Positions 9,179 to 18,436 of a stretch of 64,000 nt of DNA are shown in pieces (positions within the stretch are counted from its first letter, which is position 1; every line of letters starts with the position of its first letter). Origin of the DNA: Candidatus Auribacter fodinae (GTDB lineage: Bacteria > Auribacterota > Auribacteria > Auribacterales > Auribacteraceae); assembly GCA_003599815.1 (NCBI GenBank), contig QZJZ01000092.1, positions 1 to 64,000 of the forward strand, written 5' to 3'. Below the pieces are notes generated by a model that saw nothing but the letters and a program-made list of their open reading frames with translations, had not been told where the DNA came from and ran no database searches. The position numbers and the translations under genes were made by a program.

Positions 9179-9760
9179 TCAATTCCTTTTCTTTATGACT
9201 TTTGCCGGAGAACCGACAGCGATCGAATAATCCTCAACATCTTTAATAACCACAGAGCCTGCGCCAATTATACACTTCGTACCGATGTTACACATAACTA
9301 CGGCATCATTTCCAATCCATGTATCCGCTCCGATAGTTACTTTCGGATACTCTCCTCCCTGCTCTCTGATAGGGATAGTAATATCACCAATATAATGTTG
9401 CTTCGCGCCATTAATGATATCAACATTACTGCCTAGCAAAACATCATCACCCAAATTTACATCGCCAAGAGTACACCTCGAGCCGATGTAAACATTATGT
9501 CCGATTTGCGCATTAGCGCTGGAAAAAATCGTCCCGAAAGATATACAGCAATCTAATGTGCTTTTTTCAAGAGCAAGATAATAAAACGCACGGCGCAAGT
9601 AATTACCACTTAGTCCGGGAAATAAAGAAAAAAACTGGCTCATACCCTGAAACGGCTGGTCTGTTTTGATACATAACGCCTCTATACGGTAGAGACAGTA
9701 AAAAGGCAAAACACATAGAAGACAAAAGAGATTAAACAGGGTTTTCAATACTGTTTTCAT
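9179..9760 (-). CDS. Hexapeptide-repeat acyltransferase (serine acetyltransferase-like)
   Basis: A 193-residue protein with a left-handed beta-helix of hexapeptide repeats in its second half (for example VNLGDDVLLGSNVDI, VTIGADTWIGNDAVV and CIIGAGSVVIKDV), ending in the GSPAKVIKK signature typical of sugar or serine O-acetyltransferases. The N-terminus has a hydrophobic helix (about residues 5-24) that could tether it to the membrane. It overlaps the upstream glycosyltransferase by four bases and sits next to an AsnB-type gene. A likely role is acetylation of a polysaccharide precursor; the acceptor is unknown. Confidence 0.85.
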   Translation of the reverse strand: MKTVLKTLFNLFCLLCVLPFYCLYRIEALCIKTDQPFQGMSQFFSLFPGLSGNYLRRAFYYLALEKSTLDCCISFGTIFSSANAQIGHNVYIGSRCTLGDVNLGDDVLLGSNVDIINGAKQHYIGDITIPIREQGGEYPKVTIGADTWIGNDAVVMCNIGTKCIIGAGSVVIKDVEDYSIAVGSPAKVIKKRN

Positions 9761-10878
9761 AAAATTTCTCTGTACAATTTTTCGTAATTATCCAGCATTT
9801 TTTCAAAGGTAAACATCATTTCAACTCGTTGTCGCCCGACTTTACCCATTGCCTGTGCTTTTTTCGAATCAGATAAGATCGCGCAAATCGCTTCAGCCAA
9901 CCGTTCAGCGTCAGTAACTGGGACAAGCTCACCGGTTTTTCCGTTAAGTACTACTTCCCTGTTTCCGCCGACATCCGTTGCGACAACAGGCAAAGAAGCG
10001 CTCATCGCCTCAAGCAATGTAACAGACATAGCTTCCATTATTGAGGGCAGAACAAAGACATCAAGAGCCATTAATATATCCGGGACATCCGAGCGCACTC
10101 CCATAAATATAACGGAACTTGTCAATGCCAAGTCATTAACTTGCTTTTCAAGATTCAGCCGCTCAGGCCCATCACCAACGATAAACAGCTTGCTCTTCTC
10201 ATTGTTTTTTCTTATCAAAGCAAAAGCATTGATAAGCGTTTTATGATCCTTGATGGGGTCAAGACGGGCTATTATACCGATAACCTGTTCTTCATCAGCT
10301 ATATCGATTTTTTTTCTCTTTTCAGTTTTATTGTATCTCGCAGGAAAATTCTTCAGGTCAATGCCATTGTATATTACTTGTATCCGAGACGCAGGAATCT
10401 TTTCAAACCGCACTAAACTATCTTTACTGAATTGCGCCACTCCGGTAATCGCATGGGTAAACGGGAGCATAATGCGATTGAAAATAACCCGTTTCCATCG
10501 TACCTTATCCGGCTGATGCCTTCCATGCTCAGTGAAGATCACTCGAGGGCGACGTTTGCTAAAGAGAGAAGCAAGCACTGAATAAAAGTAGGGTGTGTAT
10601 TGGTGAGCCTGTATGATGTCCACTTCTTTCTCAGTGCAAAGAGCCGCAAATTTTTTTATCAGCGCAAAATCCCAACCACCTTTTCTGCCGAAACAATAAA
10701 CATTTCCACCTTCGGAAACAATCCTGTCAGCTAATTCGCCAAGCCCATCAAGACAGAAAAAGGAAAAGTCAAAACCCTTTTTGAACTTTCGGGAAATATC
10801 ATACGCAAGTTTTTCAGCGCCACCAATTTCAAGCGTATGAAGCACTTGCATAACATGCACTTGTTTACTCATAGCCAC
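9757..10878 (-). CDS. Glycosyltransferase family 4 (GT-B fold)
   Basis: A 373-residue retaining glycosyltransferase. The N-terminal acceptor domain carries the LEIGGAEKLAYDISR motif, and the C-terminal donor domain carries the GIIARLDPIKDH segment and the E-x7-E motif (PSIMEAMSVTLLEAMSASLP) used for nucleotide-sugar binding. The GNREVV and NGKTGELVP segments are also typical. It is the first gene of a three-gene leftward operon with the acyltransferase and asnB, so it most likely adds a sugar to a cell-surface polysaccharide or lipid carrier. Donor and acceptor cannot be named. Confidence 0.9.
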   Translation of the reverse strand: MAMSKQVHVMQVLHTLEIGGAEKLAYDISRKFKKGFDFSFFCLDGLGELADRIVSEGGNVYCFGRKGGWDFALIKKFAALCTEKEVDIIQAHQYTPYFYSVLASLFSKRRPRVIFTEHGRHQPDKVRWKRVIFNRIMLPFTHAITGVAQFSKDSLVRFEKIPASRIQVIYNGIDLKNFPARYNKTEKRKKIDIADEEQVIGIIARLDPIKDHKTLINAFALIRKNNEKSKLFIVGDGPERLNLEKQVNDLALTSSVIFMGVRSDVPDILMALDVFVLPSIMEAMSVTLLEAMSASLPVVATDVGGNREVVLNGKTGELVPVTDAERLAEAICAILSDSKKAQAMGKVGRQRVEMMFTFEKMLDNYEKLYREIL

Positions 10879-11137
10879 CGTTTGTGTTTTGTGTGATACA
10901 TCAAAAACATTGTGTTCATTTTACACACAAATTAACCTGCATCAAACTAATTTTTGTATAGAAAACTCTTTTGTTCATCGACATTAATTATGTTTCTTTC
11001 AAGTTTTTTTTCGATATTGTTTTTTCTCTGAGATAGTTACGCTGGCTGTTCGGATTAAACGGCTTTTTTTGCGATGGTTGGCATGTATTATGTATATTCG
11101 ACATGCGTACAAAACAACATTTAACAGGGATGCAGAA
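10879..11137. other. Divergent intergenic region between two glycosyltransferase genes
   Basis: A 259-bp AT-rich spacer between the leftward GT4 gene and the rightward GT2 gene. It must hold promoters for both directions, but I see no pair of -35 and -10 boxes good enough to assign. A TATTAT box at 11085-11090 upstream of the GT2 gene is the only passable -10 element. No coding region, repeat or RNA gene is visible in it. Confidence 0.4.
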
Positions 11138-12604
11138 ATGGAACCAACACACCAGCCATATGTCAGTATCATATTGCCAACATATAACGAGAACACACTG
11201 CTTGTTTCCGTAGTGAGCGCCTTATGCAGTCAATCATATCCACCGTCTTTATTGAATGTAATAATTGTTGATGACTGCTCATCTATTCCTGTATCCAGCT
11301 TCATCAGCGATGACCTGCCTGTCCGCATTACGATCATACGTCATACTCAAAACATGGGCCGTGCTTCAGCACGCAATACAGGACTAATCCACGCCACCGG
11401 TGAACTCGTCATATTTTTGGATAGCGACATTATTCCTGATCACCATCTTGTCGAGCAACATGTGAACTGCTATATTGCAGGAGATAAAAAAGCGGTGCTT
11501 GGAACCGTACGCTGGCATCCGGATGTAAAACGCAACAATTTTACCCGGTTTGGCAAATGGTTTGAATATGACACAGTATTAGATAAGCCTGAACTTGATT
11601 TTAACGATTTCGCAGGAGCAAATGTTTCTATCGAAAAAGCTTTGCTCACGAAATATAGTATTCGGTTCGACAGCAATTTCACTGCCTATGGAATGGAAGA
11701 TATTGAGCTCGGTTACCAGCTTAAACAACAAGGATTTCGTTTTCTGTTCTGCCCATCCGCGATAGGACTGCATTGCAGGCAGGCTACACTGGGAGACCAG
11801 ATTAAACGTTCAGAACAATCCGCACATTCCATTCACTACTTCCTGTCAAAATATAATTTTGATTCCACAATATCAGATAAATTACACATCGTTCCGCACT
11901 CCGTATACGAACAATTTATAGATATTTTTGACAAAGCCTACACGCGAGCAACCGAATTAGTGAGTATTCTTGATAGTTTTGACCGGCAGTATTACAGTTC
12001 TTTTGAAGAAGAATGTTATGCAACCAGCGCAATTTTTCTTATAGAATCCGCTCCATACAGACAATTATACCATTCTCCAGTGTCGACACCGGAATTACCG
12101 ACATTAATCGATACAGCAGTCGACCGTGCTCTCCGTGTAGTGCTCATCAGTGAATTAATGGATGGCAATGCGTCAGGAGAGACATTGTTTAAAAATTACA
12201 TTCAACCACTTAGCGACAATCCGCTGAAACAGTCGCTCTGTCATGAGTTGGGCCGTTATTTTATTCTGCTTAACATGCCGGAAGATGCAAAATATATTCT
12301 GGAAAAAGGATTAATGATCAGCACTCCAATAGACAAAACCTATTTTCTGATGATATACCTGCTTGCGTCAGTCCACAAAAATGAAAGCAATTATTATGTT
12401 GCTTCGTTACTCTTCAATCGGATTATTCAGGAAGGGAAACCCTTTCTCCACAAATCACAATACGCATCCGCTTTATTTCATACGGGACAGATACTATTGA
12501 CGTGCTACAATACACCCTCAGAAGCAAGTACTTATTTCAAAAAAGCAGTGGAATTGTGCCCCGAACATAAATCAGCGCGCCTTGCGCTGGTGACGTGTGC
12601 TTAG
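11138..12604 (+). CDS. Glycosyltransferase family 2 with C-terminal TPR region
   Basis: A 488-residue protein. The N-terminal GT-A domain has VSIILPTYNE, VIIVDDCSS, the metal-binding LDSDI and the acceptor-side GMEDIELGYQL motif. The C-terminal 200 residues are helical with TPR-like pairs, clearest at the end (SEASTYFKKAVELCPEHKSARLAL). I start at ATG 11138 because CAGGGA lies seven bases upstream and the glycosyltransferase strand follows at once; the frame is open further back to 11069. It is transcribed alone, divergent from the GT4 operon. Surface-polysaccharide assembly is the likely process. Confidence 0.88.
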   Translation: MEPTHQPYVSIILPTYNENTLLVSVVSALCSQSYPPSLLNVIIVDDCSSIPVSSFISDDLPVRITIIRHTQNMGRASARNTGLIHATGELVIFLDSDIIPDHHLVEQHVNCYIAGDKKAVLGTVRWHPDVKRNNFTRFGKWFEYDTVLDKPELDFNDFAGANVSIEKALLTKYSIRFDSNFTAYGMEDIELGYQLKQQGFRFLFCPSAIGLHCRQATLGDQIKRSEQSAHSIHYFLSKYNFDSTISDKLHIVPHSVYEQFIDIFDKAYTRATELVSILDSFDRQYYSSFEEECYATSAIFLIESAPYRQLYHSPVSTPELPTLIDTAVDRALRVVLISELMDGNASGETLFKNYIQPLSDNPLKQSLCHELGRYFILLNMPEDAKYILEKGLMISTPIDKTYFLMIYLLASVHKNESNYYVASLLFNRIIQEGKPFLHKSQYASALFHTGQILLTCYNTPSEASTYFKKAVELCPEHKSARLALVTCA

Positions 12605-12633
12605 AACGAATTTTTGCAGTCAACATTGAAAAG

Positions 12634-12718
12634 TGCCGAGGGCCGGACTTGAACCGGCACGGTATAAAATACCGAGGGATTTTAAGTCCCTTGCGTCTGC
12701 CTATTTCGCCACCCCGGC
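12634..12718 (-). tRNA. tRNA-Leu (anticodon UAA)
   Basis: Read on the minus strand, the RNA begins GCCGGGGTGGCG and ends CCTCGGCA. The acceptor stem pairs over seven positions with one G-U, T8 and the GG of the D-arm are in place, and the discriminator is A73. The anticodon loop reads CTTAAAA, giving UAA for the UUA codon. A long variable arm (CTCGGTATTTTATACCG) is present, as expected for leucine tRNA, followed by a GGTTCAAGTCC T-arm. CCA is not encoded. Confidence 0.95.
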
Positions 12719-12743
12719 ACTACTAAAATCACGGAGATAATAT

Positions 12744-12818
12744 TGGAGGCGGCGATCGGAATTGAACCGATGAATAATGGTTTTGCAGACCACTCCCTTA
12801 CCACTTGGGTACGCCGCC
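12744..12818 (-). tRNA. tRNA-Cys (anticodon GCA)
   Basis: On the minus strand the RNA begins GGCGGCGTACCC and ends CGCCGCC followed by T and CCA, so the discriminator is U73, the known identity base of cysteine tRNA, and the CCA tail is encoded. The anticodon loop CTGCAAA gives GCA. The T-arm GGTTCAATTCC is canonical. It lies 25 bases upstream of tRNA-Leu on the same strand, so the two are probably one transcript. Confidence 0.96.
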
Positions 12819-12935
12819 TTTTCATTTTTGTGACCTGTGTATCCTACAATATCACATATTGACAGTCAAGAATAAACAAAGGCAACTCGTCATTTTTTAG
12901 AAAGTGATTAGTACTGTTTTGATATAGGCTGATCG

Positions 12936-14831
12936 TTACAATCCCATGAGCCGGTTCAACTCGCCGACTTCTTTATTGTCCGGTTTGTAATGCTGGATAT
13001 ATTGATTATACAATGCCTTGTCGTTTTTCGTCCTGTACACGGAGGCAATCAAATAATGAAGAGCCGAGATATTATCAGGGTCTATGGATAACGCCGTTTC
13101 ACAAAAAGTTATTGTTTTATCAAATTTTTTCTCTTCAAACGTTCGCATTGCCCATGAAACATAGACTTTAATCGCTGATCTCCTTGCCAATTGCGCTTCC
13201 TTCTGCCTTCCGATTTTGTTGTAACAGAAAGCCATATTAAGATACACGTCAGGATCGTTCGGATTGAGCATCAACTGGGTGGCATAATGCTCAAGAGCTT
13301 TGGAATACTCCCCAATTTTTAAATAGCACGTCGCAATGTTTTTCTGTACACTGGCGTAATATGGCGCTTTTGTAATTATACGCTGATAATATTTCAGCGC
13401 ATCCGGCGTGTTACCAAGTTTATCCTGAGCATATGACATATAATACAGTAAGCTCAGGTTATCCGGTGAATGAATTAAACCGCGTTCATACCAGAATACT
13501 GCTTTTTCCCAATTTCCTGCGTTACGGGCATCAATACCCTTCTGACAGGTTTTCTCGGTCAAAAAAGAATCAATAATTTGCGTGTAGCTAAGCCAGACGG
13601 CAAGTATTGAGAGTAAAATGAGCAAGAGCCTCCTTGCTTTTATCACTTTAGGCGATATGGCAATCTCACTGCCCGCTGGAAAAACAATTCCAGCGATAAT
13701 CCCCGCCTGCATCCAGAACACAGCAGTAGTCGACATAAAACGCATATTCACATCAATCATATTATGCAATAATATTGACAAAGAAGAAAATATCAGGGCC
13801 AAGAGTACACCGCTTAGCCGTTTGGCTCGACGGTATTTATAAATACCATATCCCAACAAAGCAAAAATTCCTATTAAGGTAATAAGCCCAAGCGAACCGG
13901 TCTCTGCCCAGACTTCAAGCAGTTCATTATGTGCATGCCGCGTAGCATCAACCGATTTTGGCGTTAAAAAATAATCATGTGGACGAAAAGGAGGATACGC
14001 AATATGAAATAAGCCGGGACCAACTCCTACAATAGGGTTATGACTTATTAAATCAAAAGTACCAAGCCATATATACGGACGGACATCGTCCTTCAATTCA
14101 CGGTATATCATTGACCGAGTATAGGGAATTAACATCACCGATGCCAAGACCGCAGTAATACAAAGTATGTATAGTACCTTTCTTTTCTGAACAACGCCCC
14201 CATATAAAATAAGTATCACAACGATCACAAGAACCGCACCGCGAGAACGAGTGCAATACAGACAAAATACACAGCCCAAAAGTATCAGCACGGTGACAAA
14301 TAATTGAAGTATCTCTTTTTTTTGAAAATATTCATAAATTTTAAGCGTAGCAAAGGGCATCCCTGCAACAATAAAACATGCAAAAAAGTTCCTGTTGCCA
14401 AGCGTTGCAGTAACCTGACTGGACGAAAAATATTGTGCAATCCCCAAGCTCATTAGAATTGCAAGTGACACAAGCCACAAGTCGGCAATTTGTTTTTGAG
14501 GCACTGTATCAATGGAAATATTGCTCATGCGTACAAAAATAATCGCATAACAAAATGTAAGTATAAGCGTTTCAGGCATAATAAAAAGTCGTGATAAGCC
14601 CCATGATGCCGCGGAAAAAAGGCAAAACAGCAACATCAGCTTATCAGTATTTCTCCACTTAAAGTGGATCCCCGGCCGCAGTAAAAAGATACAACGAAAG
14701 CAATATGCGAGGGTTAGAATAATAAGCCCATGGTATTTCGCGATATACTCATTGCGAATCGCACCGGTTAACGGTTCGGGATATATTAACAAAGGCAATA
14801 CTATTAAAAAGAAAACGAATTCTTTATACAT
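12936..14831 (-). CDS. O-antigen ligase/Wzy-like polymerase with C-terminal TPR repeats
   Basis: A 631-residue protein with about ten to twelve membrane helices in its first 430 residues. They include the diagnostic periplasmic loop of the Wzy_C/O-antigen ligase family, with GVGPGLFHIAYPPF and then HAHNELLEVWAETGSLGL. The last 200 residues contain four to five TPR units (for example GNWEKAVFWYERGLIHSPDN and GEYSKALEHYATQLMLNPND). Such proteins join polysaccharide repeat units in the periplasm or ligate glycans to lipid or protein. TPR-tailed versions also occur in pilin-glycosylating ligases, and the neighbouring gene is a pseudopilin, so pilin glycosylation is possible but unproven. Confidence 0.88.
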   Translation of the reverse strand: MYKEFVFFLIVLPLLIYPEPLTGAIRNEYIAKYHGLIILTLAYCFRCIFLLRPGIHFKWRNTDKLMLLFCLFSAASWGLSRLFIMPETLILTFCYAIIFVRMSNISIDTVPQKQIADLWLVSLAILMSLGIAQYFSSSQVTATLGNRNFFACFIVAGMPFATLKIYEYFQKKEILQLFVTVLILLGCVFCLYCTRSRGAVLVIVVILILYGGVVQKRKVLYILCITAVLASVMLIPYTRSMIYRELKDDVRPYIWLGTFDLISHNPIVGVGPGLFHIAYPPFRPHDYFLTPKSVDATRHAHNELLEVWAETGSLGLITLIGIFALLGYGIYKYRRAKRLSGVLLALIFSSLSILLHNMIDVNMRFMSTTAVFWMQAGIIAGIVFPAGSEIAISPKVIKARRLLLILLSILAVWLSYTQIIDSFLTEKTCQKGIDARNAGNWEKAVFWYERGLIHSPDNLSLLYYMSYAQDKLGNTPDALKYYQRIITKAPYYASVQKNIATCYLKIGEYSKALEHYATQLMLNPNDPDVYLNMAFCYNKIGRQKEAQLARRSAIKVYVSWAMRTFEEKKFDKTITFCETALSIDPDNISALHYLIASVYRTKNDKALYNQYIQHYKPDNKEVGELNRLMGL

Positions 14832-14918
14832 TACGCCAGCTGGTCAGATAATTTAGGTTTACGGGAATATTCTATAGAAAATATCAGGGATTGTACATTA
14901 TTTCGGCTTCTAAACACA

Positions 14919-14953
14919 AAAAAACCCGCCGGTATTTCACCGGCGGGTTTTTT
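14919..14953 (-). terminator. Rho-independent terminator after the pseudopilin gene
   Basis: A perfect ten-base-pair stem, AACCCGCCGG with CCGGCGGGTT, around a seven-base loop (14923-14949), flanked by A and T runs on both sides, so it could stop transcription in both directions. It lies 21 bases beyond the pseudopilin stop codon and isolates that highly expressed kind of gene from the O-antigen-ligase-like gene downstream. Confidence 0.92.
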
Positions 14954-14973
14954 AAACATATCCTGTCGAGATA

Positions 14974-15582
14974 TTAGTCTATAATAACCGAATTAGCTGT
15001 TGCAAACGAGCTTTCTTTGAAAACATCGTTTGGCGCCTGATCATCAACATATCTTTCACCAGCAGCGGCACCAGCGGCATTGGTAGCTATCCAGGATACA
15101 TGCCCATCCACGAAACCAAAGTTACCACCGTCTGATCTGTGGTTTGATGTAGTCTCTGAATAAGTTACACGGCCATTAGTTGCATCTACGCTAACCGGCT
15201 CATCGCAAAGCATAAAAGAATCCGCAGGATCTGATTCCATCAAATTTGCGACAAATGCGTAGTCGCATGAGGTATCAGTAACCGTTGCCGAAGATTGCGT
15301 ATTCATACTTGGGCACAGGAACATATTCTGATCTTCAGTATATTCCGGGAACAGTTCTACAGCCCAGTTTTCGACAGTGTTACCACTTGGGAACACTTCA
15401 CGATGATCCGCGGCATAGAGATGTGAAGCAACAGAAATCTGTCTCACATTGTTCAAACATTTAATACGACGTGCTGACTCACGAGCTCTGTTCAATGCTG
15501 GAAGTAACATACCAGCCAGGATGGCGATGATCGCTATTACGACCAACAATTCGATGAGGGTAAAACCTTTTTTGTTTTTCAT
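14974..15582 (-). CDS. Type IV/type II pseudopilin (PVC type)
   Basis: A 202-residue prepilin. The leader MKNKKG is followed by the class III cleavage site G/FTLIELL and the hydrophobic helix [22 protein letters not shown]; the glutamate at position 5 of the mature protein is present. Near the C-terminus is the [18 protein letters not shown] tail characteristic of DUF1559/H-X9-DG pseudopilins, which are abundant in Planctomycetes, Lentisphaerae and Omnitrophota. It is monocistronic: a sigma-54-type promoter lies upstream and a strong terminator downstream. It would be processed by a PilD peptidase (not in the window) and assembled into a pilus or pseudopilus. Confidence 0.95.
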   Translation of the reverse strand: MKNKKGFTLIELLVVIAIIAILAGMLLPALNRARESARRIKCLNNVRQISVASHLYAADHREVFPSGNTVENWAVELFPEYTEDQNMFLCPSMNTQSSATVTDTSCDYAFVANLMESDPADSFMLCDEPVSVDATNGRVTYSETTSNHRSDGGNFGFVDGHVSWIATNAAGAAAGERYVDDQAPNDVFKESSFATANSVIID

Positions 15583-15646
15583 GTTTCCACTCCTTTTTTA
15601 GGGTTACGGCGTTAAATAAAGAAATTTCAAAAGTTGGTGAATTGAT

Positions 15647-15663
15647 ATGCAAGTGTGATGCCA
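15647..15663 (-). promoter_or_regulatory. Sigma-54 (-24/-12) promoter of the pseudopilin gene
   Basis: On the minus strand the sequence is TGGCAT-N5-TTGCAT. The invariant GG and GC are exactly ten bases apart, as the -24/-12 consensus TGGCAC-N5-TTGCW requires. Transcription would begin near 15637, about 55 bases before the pseudopilin ATG. An NtrC-type activator gene (PilR-like) ends 120 bases upstream and pilin promoters are classical sigma-54 targets, which supports the call. Confidence 0.82.
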
Positions 15664-15745
15664 ATATATAAAACTATGTCGGAATTATTCTCTTGAACTT
15701 AAATATTTTATTCTTATTTTTTTTACATGACCTAAACAACCAAAA

Positions 15746-15788
15746 GATGCGTGATTTTCACGCATCCGGTGCGTAATTTTCACGCATC
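15746..15788. promoter_or_regulatory. Two tandem palindromes, probable activator (PilR-like) binding sites
   Basis: The first, at 15746-15766, is a perfect dyad: GATGCGTGA, three T, TCACGCATC. The second, at 15768-15788, has GGTGCGTAA and TCACGCATC arms with the same three-base centre. Their centres are 22 bp apart, about two helical turns, so two dimers would sit on the same face. They lie about 110-150 bp upstream of the predicted start of the pseudopilin transcript, the usual place for enhancer sites of sigma-54 activators. The second palindrome overlaps the last codons of the activator gene itself. Confidence 0.75.
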
Positions 15789-17135
15789 TTTTCTGAGTCC
15801 ACATTTTTCCATCTGGTAACGTAATGAGTGGCGGCTGATACCCAACAATCGGGCCGCCCGGGTAACACTGCCATTAGATTTTTGCAGAGCGTCTTCAAGC
15901 AACTTCTTCTCAAATTCCGACTTAGCAAGACGGAAGGAATCATTTTCTGATGACAGGACGGTAACATCTTCATGGAACTGTTCAGGTAAATCAATTGTTT
16001 CTACTATCTCATGCTTTGCCAGAATGATTGACCGCTCAATCACATTTTCCAGTTCGCGAATATTCCCCGGCCATTCGTATGCCATCAACTTACTCATTAC
16101 CTCATCAGATATACCAGTTATGTTTTTCCCAAGAGCAGAACTAATTTTATTGATAAAATGTTTCACCAGCAGAGGAATGTCGTCGTTACGCTCACGTAAT
16201 GGAGGAAGTACAATATTTATAACATTCAGGCGATAGTAAAGGTCTTCCCGAAAAACATTATTGTTCATAGCATCATGCAAATCTTTATTTGTCGCCGCAA
16301 TAATCCGAACATCGGTTTTCGTAACATCTTCACTGCCAACAGGAGAAAATTCTTTTTGCTGTAGTACGCGCAGTATTTTTGCTTGCAACGATATTTCCAT
16401 ATCGCCAATTTCATCAAGATAAATAGTGCCGCTGTTTGCAAGTTCGAATTTGCCTTTTTTATCTTTTATCGCCCCTGTAAAAGCACCTTTCACATGTCCA
16501 AATAACTCGCTTTCAAGCAAATTCGCAGGAATAGCCGCACAGTTTACTTTAATAAACGGTTTATTCGAACGAGTGCTGTTCGCATGCAATGCATCGGCGA
16601 CCAACTCCTTTCCCGTACCACTCTCGCCTTGAATCAAGACACTTGCGTTAGTTGGGGCAACAGTCTTAATTAATGAATAGATTTCAGTTATTTTGCGATT
16701 TTGACCGATAATAGCGGAAGGCCTATCTGTTTTTTTATTACTCATCCCGATAGATTTCTCTTCATCAGCCTTACACGCCAAAATACGATTAATAGTATTA
16801 ATCAGATCATCCGGGTCAAAAGGTTTAGTGATATAATCCTCAGCGCCGGATTTAATAGCATCCACCGCCTGTGATATAGTGGCAAAGGCAGTCATTAATA
16901 ATAAAGATGTCTTGGGAAAACGTTCTTTAACTGTTTTCAGCAATGCAAAACCATGTACCTTGGGCATTTTAATGTCAGATATAACAAGCGAGTATTCATT
17001 CTGCTGTAATAATTGAAGAGCATGCTCACCATTTTCTGCTATATCACAGCAAAAACCGTAATCACTCAAGATATCATACAGTGATTCTCGCATATTTGGT
17101 TCGTCATCAACTATTAATATTGCATGTCTAATCAT
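15780..17135 (-). CDS. pilR: Sigma-54-dependent response regulator, PilR/NtrC family
   Basis: A 451-residue regulator. The receiver domain has phospho-acceptor D54 in VISDIKMP. A AAA+ domain follows with Walker A GESGTGKE at 170-177, the sigma-54-contacting GAFTGA loop at 217-222 and Walker B TIYLDEIG at 237-244. The C-terminal Fis-type helix-turn-helix reads NGSVTRAARLLGISRHSLRYQM. I use ATG 17135, which overlaps the kinase stop as ATGA; a GTG at 17144 is an in-frame alternative. The pseudopilin gene beside it has a -24/-12 promoter and palindromes, so a PilR role is well supported by context. Confidence 0.93.
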   Translation of the reverse strand: MIRHAILIVDDEPNMRESLYDILSDYGFCCDIAENGEHALQLLQQNEYSLVISDIKMPKVHGFALLKTVKERFPKTSLLLMTAFATISQAVDAIKSGAEDYITKPFDPDDLINTINRILACKADEEKSIGMSNKKTDRPSAIIGQNRKITEIYSLIKTVAPTNASVLIQGESGTGKELVADALHANSTRSNKPFIKVNCAAIPANLLESELFGHVKGAFTGAIKDKKGKFELANSGTIYLDEIGDMEISLQAKILRVLQQKEFSPVGSEDVTKTDVRIIAATNKDLHDAMNNNVFREDLYYRLNVINIVLPPLRERNDDIPLLVKHFINKISSALGKNITGISDEVMSKLMAYEWPGNIRELENVIERSIILAKHEIVETIDLPEQFHEDVTVLSSENDSFRLAKSEFEKKLLEDALQKSNGSVTRAARLLGISRHSLRYQMEKCGLRKDA

Positions 17136-18436
17136 ACGTAACACTCATGTTTCTGCTGATCTTCAATACTTATATGTAAAGGCAGCCTGACTGTCACAGT
17201 AGTGCCTTTACCCGGTAAACTTCTGAATGTGATATTCCCGTTATATGTCTCAACGACATTCTGGGCGATGCTCAGCCCAAGCCCAACATGATCCGATTTC
17301 GTACTAAAAAAAGGGGTAAATATGTTATCCTGAAGATGCTTAGGCATGCCTACTCCATTATCCCTCACCGATATTTCAAGAAAATCATCTTCAATAAACC
17401 GAGTGAGTATATTTATCTCTGGGTTATCCGCCACGATTTCCTCAAATGACTCCATTGCGTTACTGAACAGATGAAAAAACATCCGGTTCAGCTGTGCCTC
17501 GTCAATAAATAAATCCGGCAAAGAATGATCAAGGTCAAAATGTATTTTAATCCATTGTTCGGTTCTATCCTTGAGGACATTCATAATATACTGATTGACA
17601 TTGACCCGCGTGATTTTACTTTCCGCAAGGTGTGAATAATCAAGCAGCTCGGTAATAATACGGTCTGATTTTTTTACTTCCTGTTGAATAATATCGACCT
17701 GACGCAGGATTTTTTCACAACTATCATCAGTCTTTTTTCGAATCAGATAAGCGGAATTATTAATTATCCCGAGTGGATTTTTTAACTCATGGGCTATTTG
17801 ACGGGCAAGCTTTGAAGCGATATGAAGCTTTTCACTACGGATTGTCATTTCCTGAGTTTCACGAACTTGTCGATTCTTTTTCTCAAGCAGGAAATATATC
17901 CCCCAGCAACACACGCTGACCAAAATCAGCATAATCAGGCGCAACAAAAAAACTTCACTTGCAAACGCAGACAGATTATGTTCACCCGAATAAATCGTGA
18001 CAATATAAAACAAAATAAAAGTTATGTTGATGGTTTGCTGATACTTGATTTCAGGGAAATTGATTGCATTTCGCACCAGCAACCCGGGATATAAAAGGTA
18101 CAGTTCGCTATCCAGTCCTCCCGTAAAAAAGATCAGAAAGCATAAATACAGGTTATCAATCATGGAGAGAAAAAATGCTGAAATGCGTACAATGACAGGC
18201 CTAAACCGCCTACGGCCAAATCCAAACAACGCTATTATGAAAAACAAATTGGCAATGACATACAACTTAAGCTGTGAAAAATAGTAATACGTTTCTTTAT
18301 TGACATCAAGAGTAGATAAAAAATAGTATGAAAAGAGAACTACAATAATCTTAAGCGGACACATAATCAATTCTTCAACAAGAAGAATCCGCCTGATATT
18401 GGATCTATTTATCTTTTGTAACGGTTTTTTCTGCAT
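17132..18436 (-). CDS. pilS: Membrane sensor histidine kinase, PilS-like
   Basis: A 434-residue kinase with about six membrane helices in residues 27-185, little extracytoplasmic sequence, then a short coiled coil and a HisKA domain with phospho-acceptor H216 in RQIAHELKNPLG. The HATPase domain shows the N box (LFSNAMESFEE), the G1 box DNGVGMP and the G2 box GLGLSIAQN. This membrane arrangement without a large sensor domain matches PilS. It overlaps the cognate regulator by four bases and the upstream coaB gene by about 30, and is the second-last gene of a long operon. Confidence 0.9.
   Translation of the reverse strand: MQKKPLQKINRSNIRRILLVEELIMCPLKIIVVLFSYYFLSTLDVNKETYYYFSQLKLYVIANLFFIIALFGFGRRRFRPVIVRISAFFLSMIDNLYLCFLIFFTGGLDSELYLLYPGLLVRNAINFPEIKYQQTINITFILFYIVTIYSGEHNLSAFASEVFLLRLIMLILVSVCCWGIYFLLEKKNRQVRETQEMTIRSEKLHIASKLARQIAHELKNPLGIINNSAYLIRKKTDDSCEKILRQVDIIQQEVKKSDRIITELLDYSHLAESKITRVNVNQYIMNVLKDRTEQWIKIHFDLDHSLPDLFIDEAQLNRMFFHLFSNAMESFEEIVADNPEINILTRFIEDDFLEISVRDNGVGMPKHLQDNIFTPFFSTKSDHVGLGLSIAQNVVETYNGNITFRSLPGKGTTVTVRLPLHISIEDQQKHECYV

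Noticed and set aside
11079-11095. A TGGCAT-N5-ATGTAT sequence upstream of the GT2 gene that resembles a sigma-54 promoter
   Set aside because: The -12 element should carry GC ten bases after GG; here it reads GT within ATGT, so the most conserved part is missing.
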